Of a DNA stretch of 54,296 bases, positions 7,916 through 17,898 are shown one piece after another (the first letter of the stretch is position 1; each line of letters begins with the position of its first letter). Under the pieces are notes generated by a model. It saw nothing but the letters and a program-made list of their open reading frames with translations, was not told where the DNA came from and ran no database searches. The translations under genes and the position numbers were made by a program. The DNA lies in NCBI GenBank assembly GCA_009838515.1, contig VXRL01000068.1, positions 80,234 through 134,529 of the forward strand, given 5' to 3'. This DNA is from Terriglobia bacterium. GTDB taxonomy: Bacteria; Acidobacteriota; Terriglobia; Bryobacterales; UBA6623.

Positions 7916-9349
7916 ATGCAGTTGATCGTCCGATACGCCATCTTGGCCGGAATTCTCACCGGCTTGCTCCCAGCCGCCACTCCTCCCCCCAACGTGATCG
8001 TCGTGCTAGTGGACGACTTGGGCTGGATGGACCTAGGCTGCCAGGGATCGGACTTCTACCGCACGCCGAACATCGACCGCTTGGCTGCGACGGGCATGCG
8101 GTTTACCGATGGATACGCCTCGTGCGCGGTCTGTTCTCCCACGCGGGCCGCCTTGATGACCGGACGCTCGCCGGCCAGGCTTGGGATTACCGACTGGATC
8201 CGCGCCGAGTTCCAGCTCAGCGCGCGCCAGTGGCCGAACATCCGGGACAGATTCGGCTATCACCGCACGGCCACCGCCGATCGTGAATTGCTGACTCCCG
8301 TGAACGAGCTGCAACTGCCGCACAGCGAGATCACCTTGGCTGAGTTGCTCAAGCCGATCGGCTACGCCAGCGCCTTCATCGGGAAGTGGCACTTGGGAGG
8401 GCGGGGCCATTTGCCGGTGGACCAAGGCTTCGACGAGAACTATGGCGGGTGGGACTATGGCCAGCCGCCGTCGTACTTCGATCCGTTCGTAGAGCGTCCC
8501 CGACTGCCGATGGGCATCCCAACGCTTGCGCCGCGGCAGCCAGGAGAGTATCTGACAGATCGCGAGGCAGACGAGGCCGTCGGGTTCATCGAGCGCAACA
8601 AGGACCGGCCGTTCCTGCTGTACCTGTCGCACTACGCGGTGCACACACCGATTCAGGCCAAGAAGGACCTGATCACCCGGTATGAGGCCCTGCGCGATGG
8701 ACAAGGGCAGGACGACGCCGTTTACGCGGCCATGGTGCACAGCGTCGACGATGCCATGGGCAGGCTGCTTGAAACCCTTGACCGGACCGGCCTGACGGAT
8801 CGCACTCTGATCGTCTTCACAGGTGACAACGGCGGGCTCGACCGTCAAGGTCGGCCGACCGAGAACGCACCCTTGCGCAGCGGCAAGGGCTATGCCTACG
8901 AAGGAGGCCTGCGGACGCCTTGGATCGTGCGATGGCCGGGCGTGACAGAGGCCGGAGCGGTTTCCAGCGAACCGATTGCCAGCATTGACCTGTTGCCCAC
9001 CATTGCCGCGGCAGTCGGTACCCGACCGCCGGCCGACCGAGCGATCGATGGCATTGACTTGAGTCCGGCGCTACAGGGCGGCAAGCTCCCGGATCGGGCG
9101 CTAGTGTGGCACTTCCCGCACTACAGACACGGCCCGGGACACGATCCCTATTCGGTGATACGCCAAGGCGATTTGAAGCTGATCCGGTTCTACGATCCGG
9201 CCAAGACCGAGCTATACAATCTTGCCAACGACCTTGGCGAAACGAACGATCTGGCAGGTTCGATGCAGACTAAGACCGAGCAGCTCGAAGCCCTCTTGGA
9301 CGATCGCCTGCAGGATGTCGGCGCGCGCTTGCCGATTATGCCGCAGTAG
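7916..9349 (+). CDS. Sulfatase (Cys-type, S1 family)
   Basis: Exported sulfatase of 477 residues that hydrolyses sulfate esters, probably of sugars. A signal peptide (about 1-21) is followed by the metal-binding VDD (33-34) and the formylglycine signature C73-S-P-T-R, where Cys73 must be converted to formylglycine by a maturase not encoded in this window. Downstream landmarks are GKWHLGG, the HYAVHTP region, the FTGDNGG metal motif and a C-terminal VWHFPHY subdomain. It most resembles the acidobacterial/planctomycete 'arylsulfatase A' type. It may be co-transcribed with the upstream CRTAC1 gene; a TAGACT box at 7876-7881 could also start a separate transcript. The next gene is convergent, 10 nt away. 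Confidence 0.92.
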   Translation: MQLIVRYAILAGILTGLLPAATPPPNVIVVLVDDLGWMDLGCQGSDFYRTPNIDRLAATGMRFTDGYASCAVCSPTRAALMTGRSPARLGITDWIRAEFQLSARQWPNIRDRFGYHRTATADRELLTPVNELQLPHSEITLAELLKPIGYASAFIGKWHLGGRGHLPVDQGFDENYGGWDYGQPPSYFDPFVERPRLPMGIPTLAPRQPGEYLTDREADEAVGFIERNKDRPFLLYLSHYAVHTPIQAKKDLITRYEALRDGQGQDDAVYAAMVHSVDDAMGRLLETLDRTGLTDRTLIVFTGDNGGLDRQGRPTENAPLRSGKGYAYEGGLRTPWIVRWPGVTEAGAVSSEPIASIDLLPTIAAAVGTRPPADRAIDGIDLSPALQGGKLPDRALVWHFPHYRHGPGHDPYSVIRQGDLKLIRFYDPAKTELYNLANDLGETNDLAGSMQTKTEQLEALLDDRLQDVGARLPIMPQ

Positions 9350-9359
9350 AACCGCTGCC

Positions 9360-10739
9360 TCAGTTGCGCTCCGCTTGTCCGAGCAGCTCCAAGAAGCGGG
9401 CTGTCGAGGCAATGGCCATGTGGAAGTTACGCAGGCTGAATTTTTCGTTGGGCGCGTGCAGCGCGTCGTCGGGCAGTCCATAGCCCATCAATGCGGTGGG
9501 TATGCCCAAGTGTTCCTGAAAGTCGCCGACCACGGGGATAGACCCGCCCGAGCGGATGAAGACTGTTTCGCTGCCCCACACCTCTTCGAGCGCGCGGGCG
9601 GCGGTGCTGATGGCCGGGTGATCGGTGGGGGCGAGCGTGGCCGGCGCCGTGTGGATCAGGCGCACCTCGACCTCGATGCCTGCGGGGGCGTTTTCGGCGG
9701 CGAAGTCTTGCATTAGACGGAGAATCTCTTCGGGGTCCTGATCAGGGACGAGCCTCGCACTGACCTTGGCCGTTGCGCTTGCGGGGATCACCGTCTTTGC
9801 GCCCGGTCCCATGAATCCCCCCGGAATGCCGTGAACCTCGAACGTAGGCCTTGCACCGAGACGCTCGAAAACGCCGTATCCAGGCTCTCCGGTAAGGGTC
9901 GAAGCGCCGACCTCCGTGCGCCTGTATTTGTCTTCGTCGAACGGGATGCGGTCCCAGCTGGCCTTCTCTGCTGTTGAGGGTTCCTGGACGCGGTCGTAGA
10001 ACTCCGGAATCAGCACCCGACCGCTTGCATCTTTGCACTTGGCCAGCAGTTCGACGAGACCGAAGACGGCGTTTGGAGCGACCCCGCCGAATAGGCCCGA
10101 GTGCAGATCGCGCTCCGCGCCCTTGGCGAGCCACTCGGTATACACCATGCCGCGCAGGCCGGTGCAGATAGTCGGGGTTTCCGCCGCATACATCGCCGTG
10201 TCGGAAACCAGCGCCGCGTCCGCGGCCAGCCGTTCTTTGTTGGAGGCGACGTAGTTGGCAATCATTTCTCCGCCAACTTCTTCTTCGCCCTCGATCAAGA
10301 ACTTCACGTTGACCGGGAACTCGCCGTGTGCCTGACGAAGGGCTTCCAGCGCCTTGATGTTGGCCAAGACTTGGCCCTTGTCGTCCGACGCGCCGCGAGC
10401 GTACACTTGGCCGTCGCGCACGGTGGGCTCGAATGGCGGCGAGTCCCACTGGTCCAGCGGATCGACCGGCTGGACGTCGTAATGGCCGTACAGCAGCACG
10501 GTGGGCTTGCCCGCCGCTCCGAGCCACTCGCCGTACACCAAAGGGTGCCCGCTGCCTTCGATCAGCTCGACTGACTCCAGGCCCGCTAGGCAGAGCTGCT
10601 GCTTGGCGAATTCGGCCGCCCGCACGATGTCGGGCTTGTGCTCAGGCAGGGTGCTGATGCTGGGGATCCGTAAGAAGTCGAATAGCTCGTCCTCGAAGCG
10701 CGGGCGCTGGAGATTCGCGATGTCTGAGAAAGAGGGCAT
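9360..10739 (-). CDS. M20-family dipeptidase / metallopeptidase
   Basis: Cytoplasmic zinc peptidase of 459 residues with the architecture of the PepV/CNDP-like M20 dipeptidases. Visible metal-site signatures are LLYGHYDVQPVD (first His-Asp), ARGASDDKG (bridging Asp), FLIEGEEEVGG (general base Glu and metal Glu), a central lid with DLHSGLFGG, and HAPNEKFSLRNF (C-terminal metal His). It would cleave dipeptides or short peptides with a free N-terminus. Its length is normal for the family and there is no signal peptide. It is read alone, convergent with the upstream sulfatase and in the same direction as the Uma2-like gene 78 nt before it. Confidence 0.93.
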   Translation of the reverse strand: MPSFSDIANLQRPRFEDELFDFLRIPSISTLPEHKPDIVRAAEFAKQQLCLAGLESVELIEGSGHPLVYGEWLGAAGKPTVLLYGHYDVQPVDPLDQWDSPPFEPTVRDGQVYARGASDDKGQVLANIKALEALRQAHGEFPVNVKFLIEGEEEVGGEMIANYVASNKERLAADAALVSDTAMYAAETPTICTGLRGMVYTEWLAKGAERDLHSGLFGGVAPNAVFGLVELLAKCKDASGRVLIPEFYDRVQEPSTAEKASWDRIPFDEDKYRRTEVGASTLTGEPGYGVFERLGARPTFEVHGIPGGFMGPGAKTVIPASATAKVSARLVPDQDPEEILRLMQDFAAENAPAGIEVEVRLIHTAPATLAPTDHPAISTAARALEEVWGSETVFIRSGGSIPVVGDFQEHLGIPTALMGYGLPDDALHAPNEKFSLRNFHMAIASTARFLELLGQAERN

Positions 10740-10817
10740 TGGACTTCTTGTCGGGACGGAACGTTATTGAGTTTCGCAGCTGACCCGCTGGTCTCGTCGG
10801 TTTGGTGGGAAGCCTTG

Positions 10818-11561
10818 CTAGAGATCCCGCTCTGGTGGGGAGGGACGGGCCGTGGCGATACCGAATCGCTCCTCCAATGCCCGCACTCTCTCCTCCGCAG
10901 CCCTGGCCCGCTCCTCGGCGATCCGGCGCCGCCGCTCGGCGGATTCCACTGAGCCATCGAATTCCTCTCCTGTGCGTGGGTCGGAGAACACCAGCACAGC
11001 CCCTCTGCCCTGGCGCTCGCTGCGCAGGTCCAGCCCCAGCACCCCGCTCCGCAACCGGCCCCCGACCGGCTCCACCGGCTCATAGCTAGACCCGCTGGCG
11101 ACATATCCCTCCAACGCCGTCCCCTGCAAGCTCCCTTCCGGATCCAGCCGCCAGTACTCGCGCACCCCGATCCGGGCGTACTCCCGCGCCTTGTGCCACG
11201 CATCCTTCTCCGCCGTCGACGGCGACGCCACCTCCAGCACGAAGTCCGGCGGCTTGCCTTCCTCCCAGATCTTGAACGAGCTGCGGTCGCCGTCCTCGAC
11301 TCCGAACACTACCTGCACGTCTGGTTGCAGCTTCGCCTTGTTGTCGCCGTGCTTGTAGTACACCACCAACTCCATGGCCACGAGCACGTCCACGCGGTCG
11401 CGGAACAGGTGCCGCAGGGCCGTCGTAGCTTGGCCAACCGCGTCGCCGTGCGAGACGCTCTGCGCGACCCAATGCCCTTCTGGATACTCGACGTCGTCCG
11501 GATCCGCCGCGGCGGCCTGCGTTACGGCAAGGGCGGGCAGTTCAGTCGTTGTGGATGTCAT
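10818..11561 (-). CDS. Uma2-family (DUF820) putative restriction-endonuclease-like protein
   Basis: Protein of 247 residues with a PD-(D/E)XK nuclease-like Uma2 domain. The fold signatures are KLQPDVQVVFG (metal-binding Asp), then PPDFVLEVASPSTAEKD (Glu of the ExV motif) and KAREYARIGVREYWRLDPE. Uma2 proteins are abundant in cyanobacteria and some acidobacteria; their role is not established. A charged coiled coil closes the protein (about 205-240, ERRRRIAEERARAAEER). ATG 11561 (MTSTTTELPAL) is preferred; the in-frame extension to 11846 looks non-coding. No partner gene is obvious. Confidence 0.85.
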   Translation of the reverse strand: MTSTTTELPALAVTQAAAADPDDVEYPEGHWVAQSVSHGDAVGQATTALRHLFRDRVDVLVAMELVVYYKHGDNKAKLQPDVQVVFGVEDGDRSSFKIWEEGKPPDFVLEVASPSTAEKDAWHKAREYARIGVREYWRLDPEGSLQGTALEGYVASGSSYEPVEPVGGRLRSGVLGLDLRSERQGRGAVLVFSDPRTGEEFDGSVESAERRRRIAEERARAAEERVRALEERFGIATARPSPPERDL

Positions 11562-11955
11562 TGATAGGTATCTCGAATCGAACTGCGTGGGAACGCCATT
11601 CCATGGTGACATACGGCCGACACGACGGGGTATGGCCCGTAGCACAGGGCTTTTCAAGCTGCGGAGAGAGGCCTGCTCGCGAGGCAGCCGACTGTCCGCC
11701 ACGGCATGCCTAGGGCCCTTCAAGAAAAAGACTGAAATTGGGCGATTACTGCCTTTACTTGAGTGAGTTGTAGCTCGGCAGCCACATTCCGGGGCGTGGC
11801 GAGAGGTTGGGCAGATCCGGCGTCCTCGGGCGAGGCCGCCATCCAATTCGGCCCCAGCGGAAGGGGCTCGTGCTTGGGGATAAGCAGTCGCCGGGGTGGT
11901 TGCGCCGCCCTGAGCCTGGAATCTGCGCGCGTGTCAAGATGGGACTCGTACCGGC
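11562..11955. other. Intergenic stretch with no recognised gene
   Basis: 394 bases between the divergent Uma2-like gene and ychF. I see no convincing ORF, no tRNA and no clear promoter; a weak inverted repeat (GCCTGC/GGCAG around 11670) is the only structure. Confidence 0.5.
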
Positions 11956-13029
11956 ATGAAGACCGCCATCATCGGCTTGCCGCAAGTGGGCAAGACATCG
12001 CTCTTCAAAATCCTTACCGGCGTTGTGTCTGAGAGCAGGGTCGGAGCAACCAAGGTCCAGCTTGGAATGGCCAAGGTGCCCGACGAGCGGCTCGCTGCCC
12101 TTGCCGAGGTCTTCGAACCGCGAAAGGTCATACCGGCTACGGTGGAGTATGCCGACATGCCGGGGCTGTCGCGCGAAGCACTGCGCGAACCGAGCTATAT
12201 CGGCAGTCTGCGTACCGTCGATGCGTTCGCCCATGTGCTGCGGTTGTTTGACGACGATACCGTCATGCATGCCGAGGGCTCTTTGGACCCATTGCGGGAT
12301 TGGGCCAACATCGACCTGGAACTCGTCGTGAACGACCTGCAGGTGGTGGAAAACCGCCTGTCGCGCCTCGCTAAGGATCTCAAGCGGGGGAAAGACGCGA
12401 CACTGCTGGCTGAACGCGAGCTGCTGGAGCAGTGCCGCGCATGGTTGGAACAAGAACGGCCGCTGCGCGAGATGGAGTTGGGGCCGGAGCAGTCCAGGCT
12501 ACTCAAGGGCTTCCAGTTCCTGTCCGAGAAACCGATGCTGCTCGTGCTCAACATCGGCGAGGAGCGCGCGGACCAGATGCGGTCGTTGCAGGCCCGGTAC
12601 GAAGCGGAGTTAACTGCCGGGCGCGACAATCTCGCACTCACGGCCGTTTGCGGCAGCGTCGAGTCCGAGCTGGTGGACCTCGACGAGGATGATCGGCAAG
12701 AGTATCTCGAAAGTTACGGGCTGGCGAACTCCGGCATCGAACGTCTCGTGGCGGCGACCTACGACCTGCTGGGGCTGATGTCGTTCTTGACGGCGGGCGA
12801 AGCCGAGTGTCGCGCTTGGACGATTCGGCGGGGCGCTTCCGCTGTCCTAGCTGCCGGCGCGGTCCATACCGACTTTGCCAAGCGCTTCATCCGGGCGGAG
12901 ACGATCCAGTGGGACACCCTTGTGTCCCACGGCGGCTATGCAAAGGCCAAGCAGAGCGGGGAACTGCGCCTAGAGGGCAAGGACTACGTCGTGCAGGACG
13001 GTGACGTGCTGGTCTTCCGGCACGGTTAA
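11956..13029 (+). CDS. ychF: Redox-regulated ATPase YchF (OLA1/Obg family)
   Basis: Cytoplasmic P-loop protein of 357 residues, a universally conserved ribosome-associated ATPase of the Obg family. The G1 loop is GLPQVGKTS (7-15), G3 is DMPGL, and the nucleotide-specificity loop is LNIGE rather than NKxD, the change that gives YchF its ATP preference. A coiled-coil arm occupies the middle (about 115-175). The C-terminal TGS domain runs to the end (WTIRRGASAVLAAGAVHTDF, KDYVVQDGDVLVFRHG). Length and ending are typical. It is read as a single gene. Confidence 0.95.
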   Translation: MKTAIIGLPQVGKTSLFKILTGVVSESRVGATKVQLGMAKVPDERLAALAEVFEPRKVIPATVEYADMPGLSREALREPSYIGSLRTVDAFAHVLRLFDDDTVMHAEGSLDPLRDWANIDLELVVNDLQVVENRLSRLAKDLKRGKDATLLAERELLEQCRAWLEQERPLREMELGPEQSRLLKGFQFLSEKPMLLVLNIGEERADQMRSLQARYEAELTAGRDNLALTAVCGSVESELVDLDEDDRQEYLESYGLANSGIERLVAATYDLLGLMSFLTAGEAECRAWTIRRGASAVLAAGAVHTDFAKRFIRAETIQWDTLVSHGGYAKAKQSGELRLEGKDYVVQDGDVLVFRHG

Positions 13030-13050
13030 CGGGCCTCTAAGCCGCGTTGC

Positions 13051-13569
13051 TCAGCGCGGATCGCGGACGAAGCCCTCCCGATTCGGCATGACGACCCGGG
13101 GCAGGCTCTCTCGATCCAACACGTCGTCTTCCGATACTAGCCCGTTCAAGTGCAGGATATATGCAGTGACAGCGTAGACTTGGTCCGCGCTCAGAGTTCC
13201 GGGCTCCTCGAACGGCATGGCCCGGCGCGTGTAGTCGAACAATGTTGTCGCGTAGGGCCAGTAGCTGCCCACCGTCTTGAGTGGCGGGGTTTGCTTGAGT
13301 TGTTCGGGATTGCCCACGAGCGCGGCGTGGTCACCGCCCACGCCTTGGTCGCCGTGGCACTCCTTGCAGCGCACTTCGTAGACCTGCGCGCCGTCCTTTG
13401 CCGTGCCGCTGCCGGTAGGTAGTTCGCGCCCCTCCGGCCCGATGGTTACATCCCAGGCTGCGACTTCGTCGGCACTGGCTGGGCGTCCTACGCCGTAGGT
13501 CTGTGCTAGGAGCGTCGGCGCTGCGCAGGCGACTATGGTCGCGATCGATAGCAAGCTAGACTTCTGCAC
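13051..13569 (-). CDS. SoxD-type c-type cytochrome (sulfite dehydrogenase haem subunit)
   Basis: Periplasmic mono-haem cytochrome c of 172 residues. A signal peptide (about 1-22, ending TLLAQ) is followed by YGVGRPASADEVAAWD, the haem site C68-K-E-C71-H72, and the probable axial Met118 in RRAMPFEEPG. The closing YAVTAYILHLNGLVSEDDV and LDRESLPRVVMPNREGF are hallmarks of the SoxD/sulfite-dehydrogenase cytochromes. It would accept electrons from the molybdenum subunit encoded immediately upstream, whose stop it overlaps by 14 nt (GTG start at 13569), indicating translational coupling. It is shorter than the di-haem SoxD of Paracoccus. Confidence 0.88.
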   Translation of the reverse strand: MQKSSLLSIATIVACAAPTLLAQTYGVGRPASADEVAAWDVTIGPEGRELPTGSGTAKDGAQVYEVRCKECHGDQGVGGDHAALVGNPEQLKQTPPLKTVGSYWPYATTLFDYTRRAMPFEEPGTLSADQVYAVTAYILHLNGLVSEDDVLDRESLPRVVMPNREGFVRDPR

Positions 13570-14779
13570 TGGTCACGCTCCCGTCGGCGGCGATCCGCCA
13601 CCCTTTGATCCGATTGCAGTGGTAGGCCGACTTCCGGCCCCGCTGTTCGATCAGTTCCGCCCGCCCCGGTTGCAAGTACCCTGTCTCGTCCCGGCACCGC
13701 GACAGCAGGACAGTCTCGCTTCCATCCCATTCCCACGGCAGCCGAAAGCGGGTGAACGCTTTGGAGTAGACCGGCGTCTGCAGCTCTGCTTCAGCCCAAG
13801 TCTGTCCAGCGTCGGTCGAGACCTCTGCCTGCGTGATCTTGCCCCGGCCCGACCAAGCCAGCCCGGAGATCTCCAGGAATCCCGGTCCGTCGACCCCGTG
13901 TCCGCCCGAGGGTGCCGTGATGACAGATTTGGCGTCCATCTCGAACGTAAAGATCCAAGCGGTGCCGTCTTCCATCAGCTCGGTGTACTTGGAGGTCTCG
14001 TCCTTGACGTACTGCGGCCCCGCGGTCAATTTGATGCGTCGCAGCCACTTGACGTTGGTGTTGCCCTCCCAGCCGGGCAGGATCAGCCGCAGCGGATAGC
14101 CCTGTTCGGGACGGATCGCCTCGCCGTTCTGGCCGTAGGCCACGATGCCCTCTTCCAGGGCCTTTTCGAGCGTGGCGCTGCGCTGCATCAGGCATGCGTC
14201 GGCGCCTTCAGCGAGAACCCACCTCGCCTCGGGCTGGATTCCGGCCTCTTCCAGCAGGATGCGCAGCGGGACGCCGGTCCACTCGCTGCAACTGGCCAAG
14301 CCGTGGCTGAGCGCGACAGTGGGCGCTCCAGCCGGACTCCACTCGCCGCCGCTGTTGCCGGAACACTCGACGAAGTGGACCCTTGAAACGGACGGCAAGC
14401 GTTTGATGTCGTCCACGCTGAAGGCCATCGGGCGGTCCACCAGCCCGTGAACGAGCAGCTTGTGGGTCGCCGGGTCGATTTCCGGCACGCCCGCATGGTG
14501 GCGCTCGAAGTGCAATGCCGAAGGCGTGATGATGCCGTAGGTCTGGTCCAGCGGCGTCCTTGACGATGCCGCCTCCGGAGTCTGGCTCTCGCGCACTCCC
14601 CGAGCGGCCTTCTCGTACGGGCTGCGCTGCCCGTAGCGCCTCACGGGCGTGCCGAGCGACGATGGCTGGTCCGGTTCCGCCGGTGCTTCGGCCTCCGGTG
14701 AGCTGCAGGCCGTCCAAGCCGCGCCCGCGAGCGCGCCGGTGCCGAGAAACGACCTACGGGTTGCGTCTCTTGATTTCAT
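13556..14779 (-). CDS. soxC: Sulfite dehydrogenase, molybdopterin subunit (SoxC)
   Basis: Periplasmic molybdoenzyme of 407 residues that oxidises sulfite, or protein-bound sulfane sulfur in a full Sox system. The N-terminus carries a twin-arginine export signal (TRRSFLGTGALAGAAW). The oxidoreductase molybdopterin-binding domain follows: SRTPLDQTYGIITPSALHFE, HHAGVPEIDP and the Mo-ligating Cys139 in VHFVECSGNSGGEW. A Mo-co dimerisation domain (about 295-400, GLAWSGRGKITQAEVSTD) closes it. ATG 14779 is set by the Tat signal; sequence upstream overlaps the divergent gene. No other sox genes (A, B, X, Y, Z) are in the window, so a stand-alone sulfite-oxidising pair with the adjacent cytochrome is most likely. 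Confidence 0.93.
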   Translation of the reverse strand: MKSRDATRRSFLGTGALAGAAWTACSSPEAEAPAEPDQPSSLGTPVRRYGQRSPYEKAARGVRESQTPEAASSRTPLDQTYGIITPSALHFERHHAGVPEIDPATHKLLVHGLVDRPMAFSVDDIKRLPSVSRVHFVECSGNSGGEWSPAGAPTVALSHGLASCSEWTGVPLRILLEEAGIQPEARWVLAEGADACLMQRSATLEKALEEGIVAYGQNGEAIRPEQGYPLRLILPGWEGNTNVKWLRRIKLTAGPQYVKDETSKYTELMEDGTAWIFTFEMDAKSVITAPSGGHGVDGPGFLEISGLAWSGRGKITQAEVSTDAGQTWAEAELQTPVYSKAFTRFRLPWEWDGSETVLLSRCRDETGYLQPGRAELIEQRGRKSAYHCNRIKGWRIAADGSVTSAEV

Positions 14780-14789
14780 GAGTGGCTTG

Positions 14790-14795
14790 ATTCTA
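14790..14795 (-). promoter_or_regulatory. -10 box of the soxC-cytochrome operon
   Basis: TAGAAT on the minus strand, ending 10 nt before the soxC ATG, so the leader would be only a few bases long. No matching -35 is visible. Confidence 0.4.
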
Positions 14796-14973
14796 GCGCG
14801 GGCGGCATGCCGGGGGCGGCCGCGCAATGCTGCAGGGAGTATCGCCGCCGGCAGGCTCAGGTCTCGAACGAGGCTGGCATTCGGACGGCGCCGCCTGCCC
14901 GCTAGCGGGATTCGATCGGGCGATTGGGCGCCGTGGCGGGCAGATTCGGGTTTCCATCTGGCAGCGCGAAATG

Positions 14974-14979
14974 TAAGAT
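14974..14979 (+). promoter_or_regulatory. -10 box of the first PSD1 gene
   Basis: TAAGAT ends 10 nt before ATG 14990. It covers the alternative upstream ATG at 14978, which argues for 14990 as the true start. Confidence 0.4.
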
Positions 14980-14989
14980 GGACTTGGCG

Positions 14990-17890
14990 ATGCCCTCTCC
15001 TCGCAGATTCGGCCGGTGGCTTGTCGCTATCGCGGCGTGGTGCCTCGCTGTCGCCGCCCAGGGCGGGGATTTCGAGTCGACCGTGCTGCCGATCTTCGAG
15101 CAGCGCTGCACGGCATGTCATGGCGAACAGCCTCAAGGAGGCCTCAAGCTCGACACGCAGCGTCATGTCTTGGAGGGGGGCCAATCGGGTGCGGCGGTGG
15201 TACTGGGGTATCCCGATCGCAGCCTGCTCTTGGCCAAGGTGGTCTCGGGGCAGATGCCCATGGGTGGTGAGAAGCTGCCCGAGTCCGAGATTGACGCGAT
15301 CCGCGCATGGATCGACGAGGCGGGCCGTTCTGATGACGCCGCTGCAGAGCTGCGCGTGACTGAAGCCGATGTGCTGCCGATCTTTCAGATGCGGTGCCAG
15401 ACCTGCCACGGCAAGCGACGGCAGGAAGGCGGCTTGGATCTGCGCAGCCTGGCCTCCCTGATGGAGGGAGGGGAGTCGGGGGCCGCATTGGTGCCGGGCA
15501 AGCCTGACGACAGTCTCTTGCTGCAGCGCATCCTTCGCGGAGAAATGCCCCCGCCTGACATGCTCTTCGAGAACCATGTCAAGACCCCGACTGACGCGGA
15601 GGTCGCTCTCTTGCGGAAGTGGGTCGCCGACGGTGCATTGCCGTCCGAGAGCGACTTGACGGTCGCCGACCGTCCGCTGGGTGGCGAGGAACTCTCCCAC
15701 TGGGCGTTTCAGACACCGGTTCGCCCTGAGCCGCCCGAGGTGGAGAACGCCGACCGGGCGCGCAATCCGATCGATGCCTTCCTGCTGCGCAAGCTGGAGG
15801 CCAAGGGTCTCGCGCTGTCGGCGGAAGCTGACCGCGACACATTGCTGCGCCGCGCCTATCTGGACCTAACGGGCGTGCCGCCGACGCCCGAGCAGATTCG
15901 TGCCTATGCGAGCGACTCGCGGCCCGACGCATACGAGCGGCTGGTCGACCAGCTTCTCGATTCGCAGGAGTACGGCGAGCGCTGGGCACAGGTCTGGTTG
16001 GACCTTGCGGGCTACGCCGATTCGGAGGGCGTGATCGACGAGGACAGGCTGCGGCTGCACGCCTGGCGCTACCGCGACTATGTGATCCGGGCCCTCAACA
16101 GCGACAAGCCCTATGACCGGTTCCTCACCGAGCAGCTGGCAGGCGATGAGCTGCTCGACTACGAGGGCCTCGAAAGCGTCACGCAAGAGCACGTGGACAC
16201 CTTGGCTGCCACCGGATTCCTGCGCATGACGCCCGACGGCACCTACGGATCGGCGACTGGCTCGATTGCCGAGCGCTACAACGTGGTTGCGGATGAGATC
16301 GAGGTGCTCAGCTCCTCTGTCATGGGGGTCACTGTCGGTTGCGCCCGCTGCCACGATCACAAGTACGACCCACTGTCCCAGCGGGAGTACTACAGCCTCG
16401 GAGCGGTGTTTCAGTCGGCCTTGGACCCGTACGACTGGCTCGATCCCACCGAGCGCTTCCTAGAAGTCGGCTTGGCTTCAGAGAAGGAGGCGGCGGCAGA
16501 GGCAAACGCTCCGCTTGAGGCCGAGATCGAGCTATTGCAATCGGAATTCGATGCATTGGTCACGCCGTTCTTCGAACGCGAGCTCGAGCGGCGGCTGGCC
16601 GAGGTTCCGGCAGAGCTGCGAGAGAGCTTGCGGACCCTCGCGCACACACCCCGCAAGACGCGGACAGCGGCTCAGAAGAATCTCGCTAGCGAGCACAAGG
16701 ACCTGCTGCAGATTCCCAATGCCGACGGAGAATGGCACCAGATCGCCGAGGCGTTCCCGGAACTCAAGGACACCGCCGGCCCCGTAAACACCAAGATCCG
16801 CGAACTGAAGGCCAAGCTGATTCCGCCGCCGAAGATCCGTTCGGTCTTCGATATGGGCGGGGAGCCGTCGCGCACGTACTTGTTGCAGCGCGGCGACGCG
16901 CAGGCTATCGGGGAGCGCGTCGGGCCCGGAGTGCCGCGCATGCTGGCCGCACACACCGCGCCCTTCAAAGCGGTGTCCCCAAGGACAGGCACGAGCGGCA
17001 ATCGCCTAGCGTTCGCACGCTGGCTCACCGATCCTCGGCACCCTCTGACGTCCCGCGTGATGGTCAACCGCATTTGGCTCAGCCACTTCGGGCGCGGCAT
17101 CGTCTCGACTCCCTCGAACTTCGGCCTCACCGGGGCCGCCCCGTCGCATCCCGAACTGCTGGATTGGCTGGCGACCGAGTTCGTGCGCGAGGGCTGGAGT
17201 ATCAAGGCCATGCATCGGTTGATCATGACCTCGAGTGCCTATCGGCAATCCTCCGGAGTGGCCACGGAGGTTGCCGCGGCGGATCCGGAGAACATCCTCC
17301 TGTCCCGCATGCCGTTGCGCCGGATGGACGCCGAGGTGTTGCACGACTCGATCCTGCGGGCGACGGGAAGGTTGGACCCGACGCGCTTCGGGCGCCCGGT
17401 CAAGGTCGCCAAGAAGGAGAACGGCGAGATCGTCCCCGAGGCAACCGACGATGGCTGGCGACGGGCGGTCTACGTACTGAAGAAGCGCCGCACTCCCGTG
17501 ACGCTGCTAGAGGTATTCGATGCCCCGAAACCCGCGCCCAACTGCACCGAGCGGCGCGAGTCCAACGTGGCGCCCCAAGCGTTGCAGATGATGAACGGCG
17601 AGGCTGCTCACGAGCATGCCAGGTTCTTGGCGGGGCGGCTGATCGACGAGCATCCCAATGATCGCGTGTCACAGGTGGCCGAGGCGTACGAGCGCATCTT
17701 GTCGAGGCGACCCACTGCTGCCGAATCGGAGCTTGCCGTAACGGATTTGAATTCCTTGGACCAGCACTGGCTGGACCACCTTGACCAGACGAAGCATGCC
17801 GGGCCGCGCCGCGAGGCGGCGCGCTGGATGGCCTTGGGATCGTTCGCGCATGCCCTGCTGAACTCTGCGGAGTTCCTGTACATCGATTGA
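14990..17890 (+). CDS. PSD1-type protein: tandem cytochrome c (PSCyt1) + DUF1549 + DUF1553
   Basis: Large exported protein of 966 residues. A signal peptide (about 1-25) is followed by two consecutive Planctomycete-cytochrome-C domains with haem sites CTACH (40-44) and CQTCH (137-141), then DUF1549/PSCyt2 ([29 protein letters not shown], containing the third Cxx[13 protein letters not shown]) and the C-terminal DUF1553/PSD1 ([49 protein letters not shown]). Its function is unknown; the haems suggest electron transfer in the periplasm. The two other PSD1 proteins in this window have a single N-terminal haem site. The start is uncertain between 14978 and 14990. It is followed 8 nt later by a DUF1501 gene, the usual partner. 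Confidence 0.9.
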   Translation: MPSPRRFGRWLVAIAAWCLAVAAQGGDFESTVLPIFEQRCTACHGEQPQGGLKLDTQRHVLEGGQSGAAVVLGYPDRSLLLAKVVSGQMPMGGEKLPESEIDAIRAWIDEAGRSDDAAAELRVTEADVLPIFQMRCQTCHGKRRQEGGLDLRSLASLMEGGESGAALVPGKPDDSLLLQRILRGEMPPPDMLFENHVKTPTDAEVALLRKWVADGALPSESDLTVADRPLGGEELSHWAFQTPVRPEPPEVENADRARNPIDAFLLRKLEAKGLALSAEADRDTLLRRAYLDLTGVPPTPEQIRAYASDSRPDAYERLVDQLLDSQEYGERWAQVWLDLAGYADSEGVIDEDRLRLHAWRYRDYVIRALNSDKPYDRFLTEQLAGDELLDYEGLESVTQEHVDTLAATGFLRMTPDGTYGSATGSIAERYNVVADEIEVLSSSVMGVTVGCARCHDHKYDPLSQREYYSLGAVFQSALDPYDWLDPTERFLEVGLASEKEAAAEANAPLEAEIELLQSEFDALVTPFFERELERRLAEVPAELRESLRTLAHTPRKTRTAAQKNLASEHKDLLQIPNADGEWHQIAEAFPELKDTAGPVNTKIRELKAKLIPPPKIRSVFDMGGEPSRTYLLQRGDAQAIGERVGPGVPRMLAAHTAPFKAVSPRTGTSGNRLAFARWLTDPRHPLTSRVMVNRIWLSHFGRGIVSTPSNFGLTGAAPSHPELLDWLATEFVREGWSIKAMHRLIMTSSAYRQSSGVATEVAAADPENILLSRMPLRRMDAEVLHDSILRATGRLDPTRFGRPVKVAKKENGEIVPEATDDGWRRAVYVLKKRRTPVTLLEVFDAPKPAPNCTERRESNVAPQALQMMNGEAAHEHARFLAGRLIDEHPNDRVSQVAEAYERILSRRPTAAESELAVTDLNSLDQHWLDHLDQTKHAGPRREAARWMALGSFAHALLNSAEFLYID

Positions 17891-17898
17891 GATCCGTC

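Noticed and set aside
14780..15700. N-terminal extension of SoxC by 307 codons
   Set aside because: It overlaps the divergent PSD1 gene, and the Tat signal at 14779 marks the true start.
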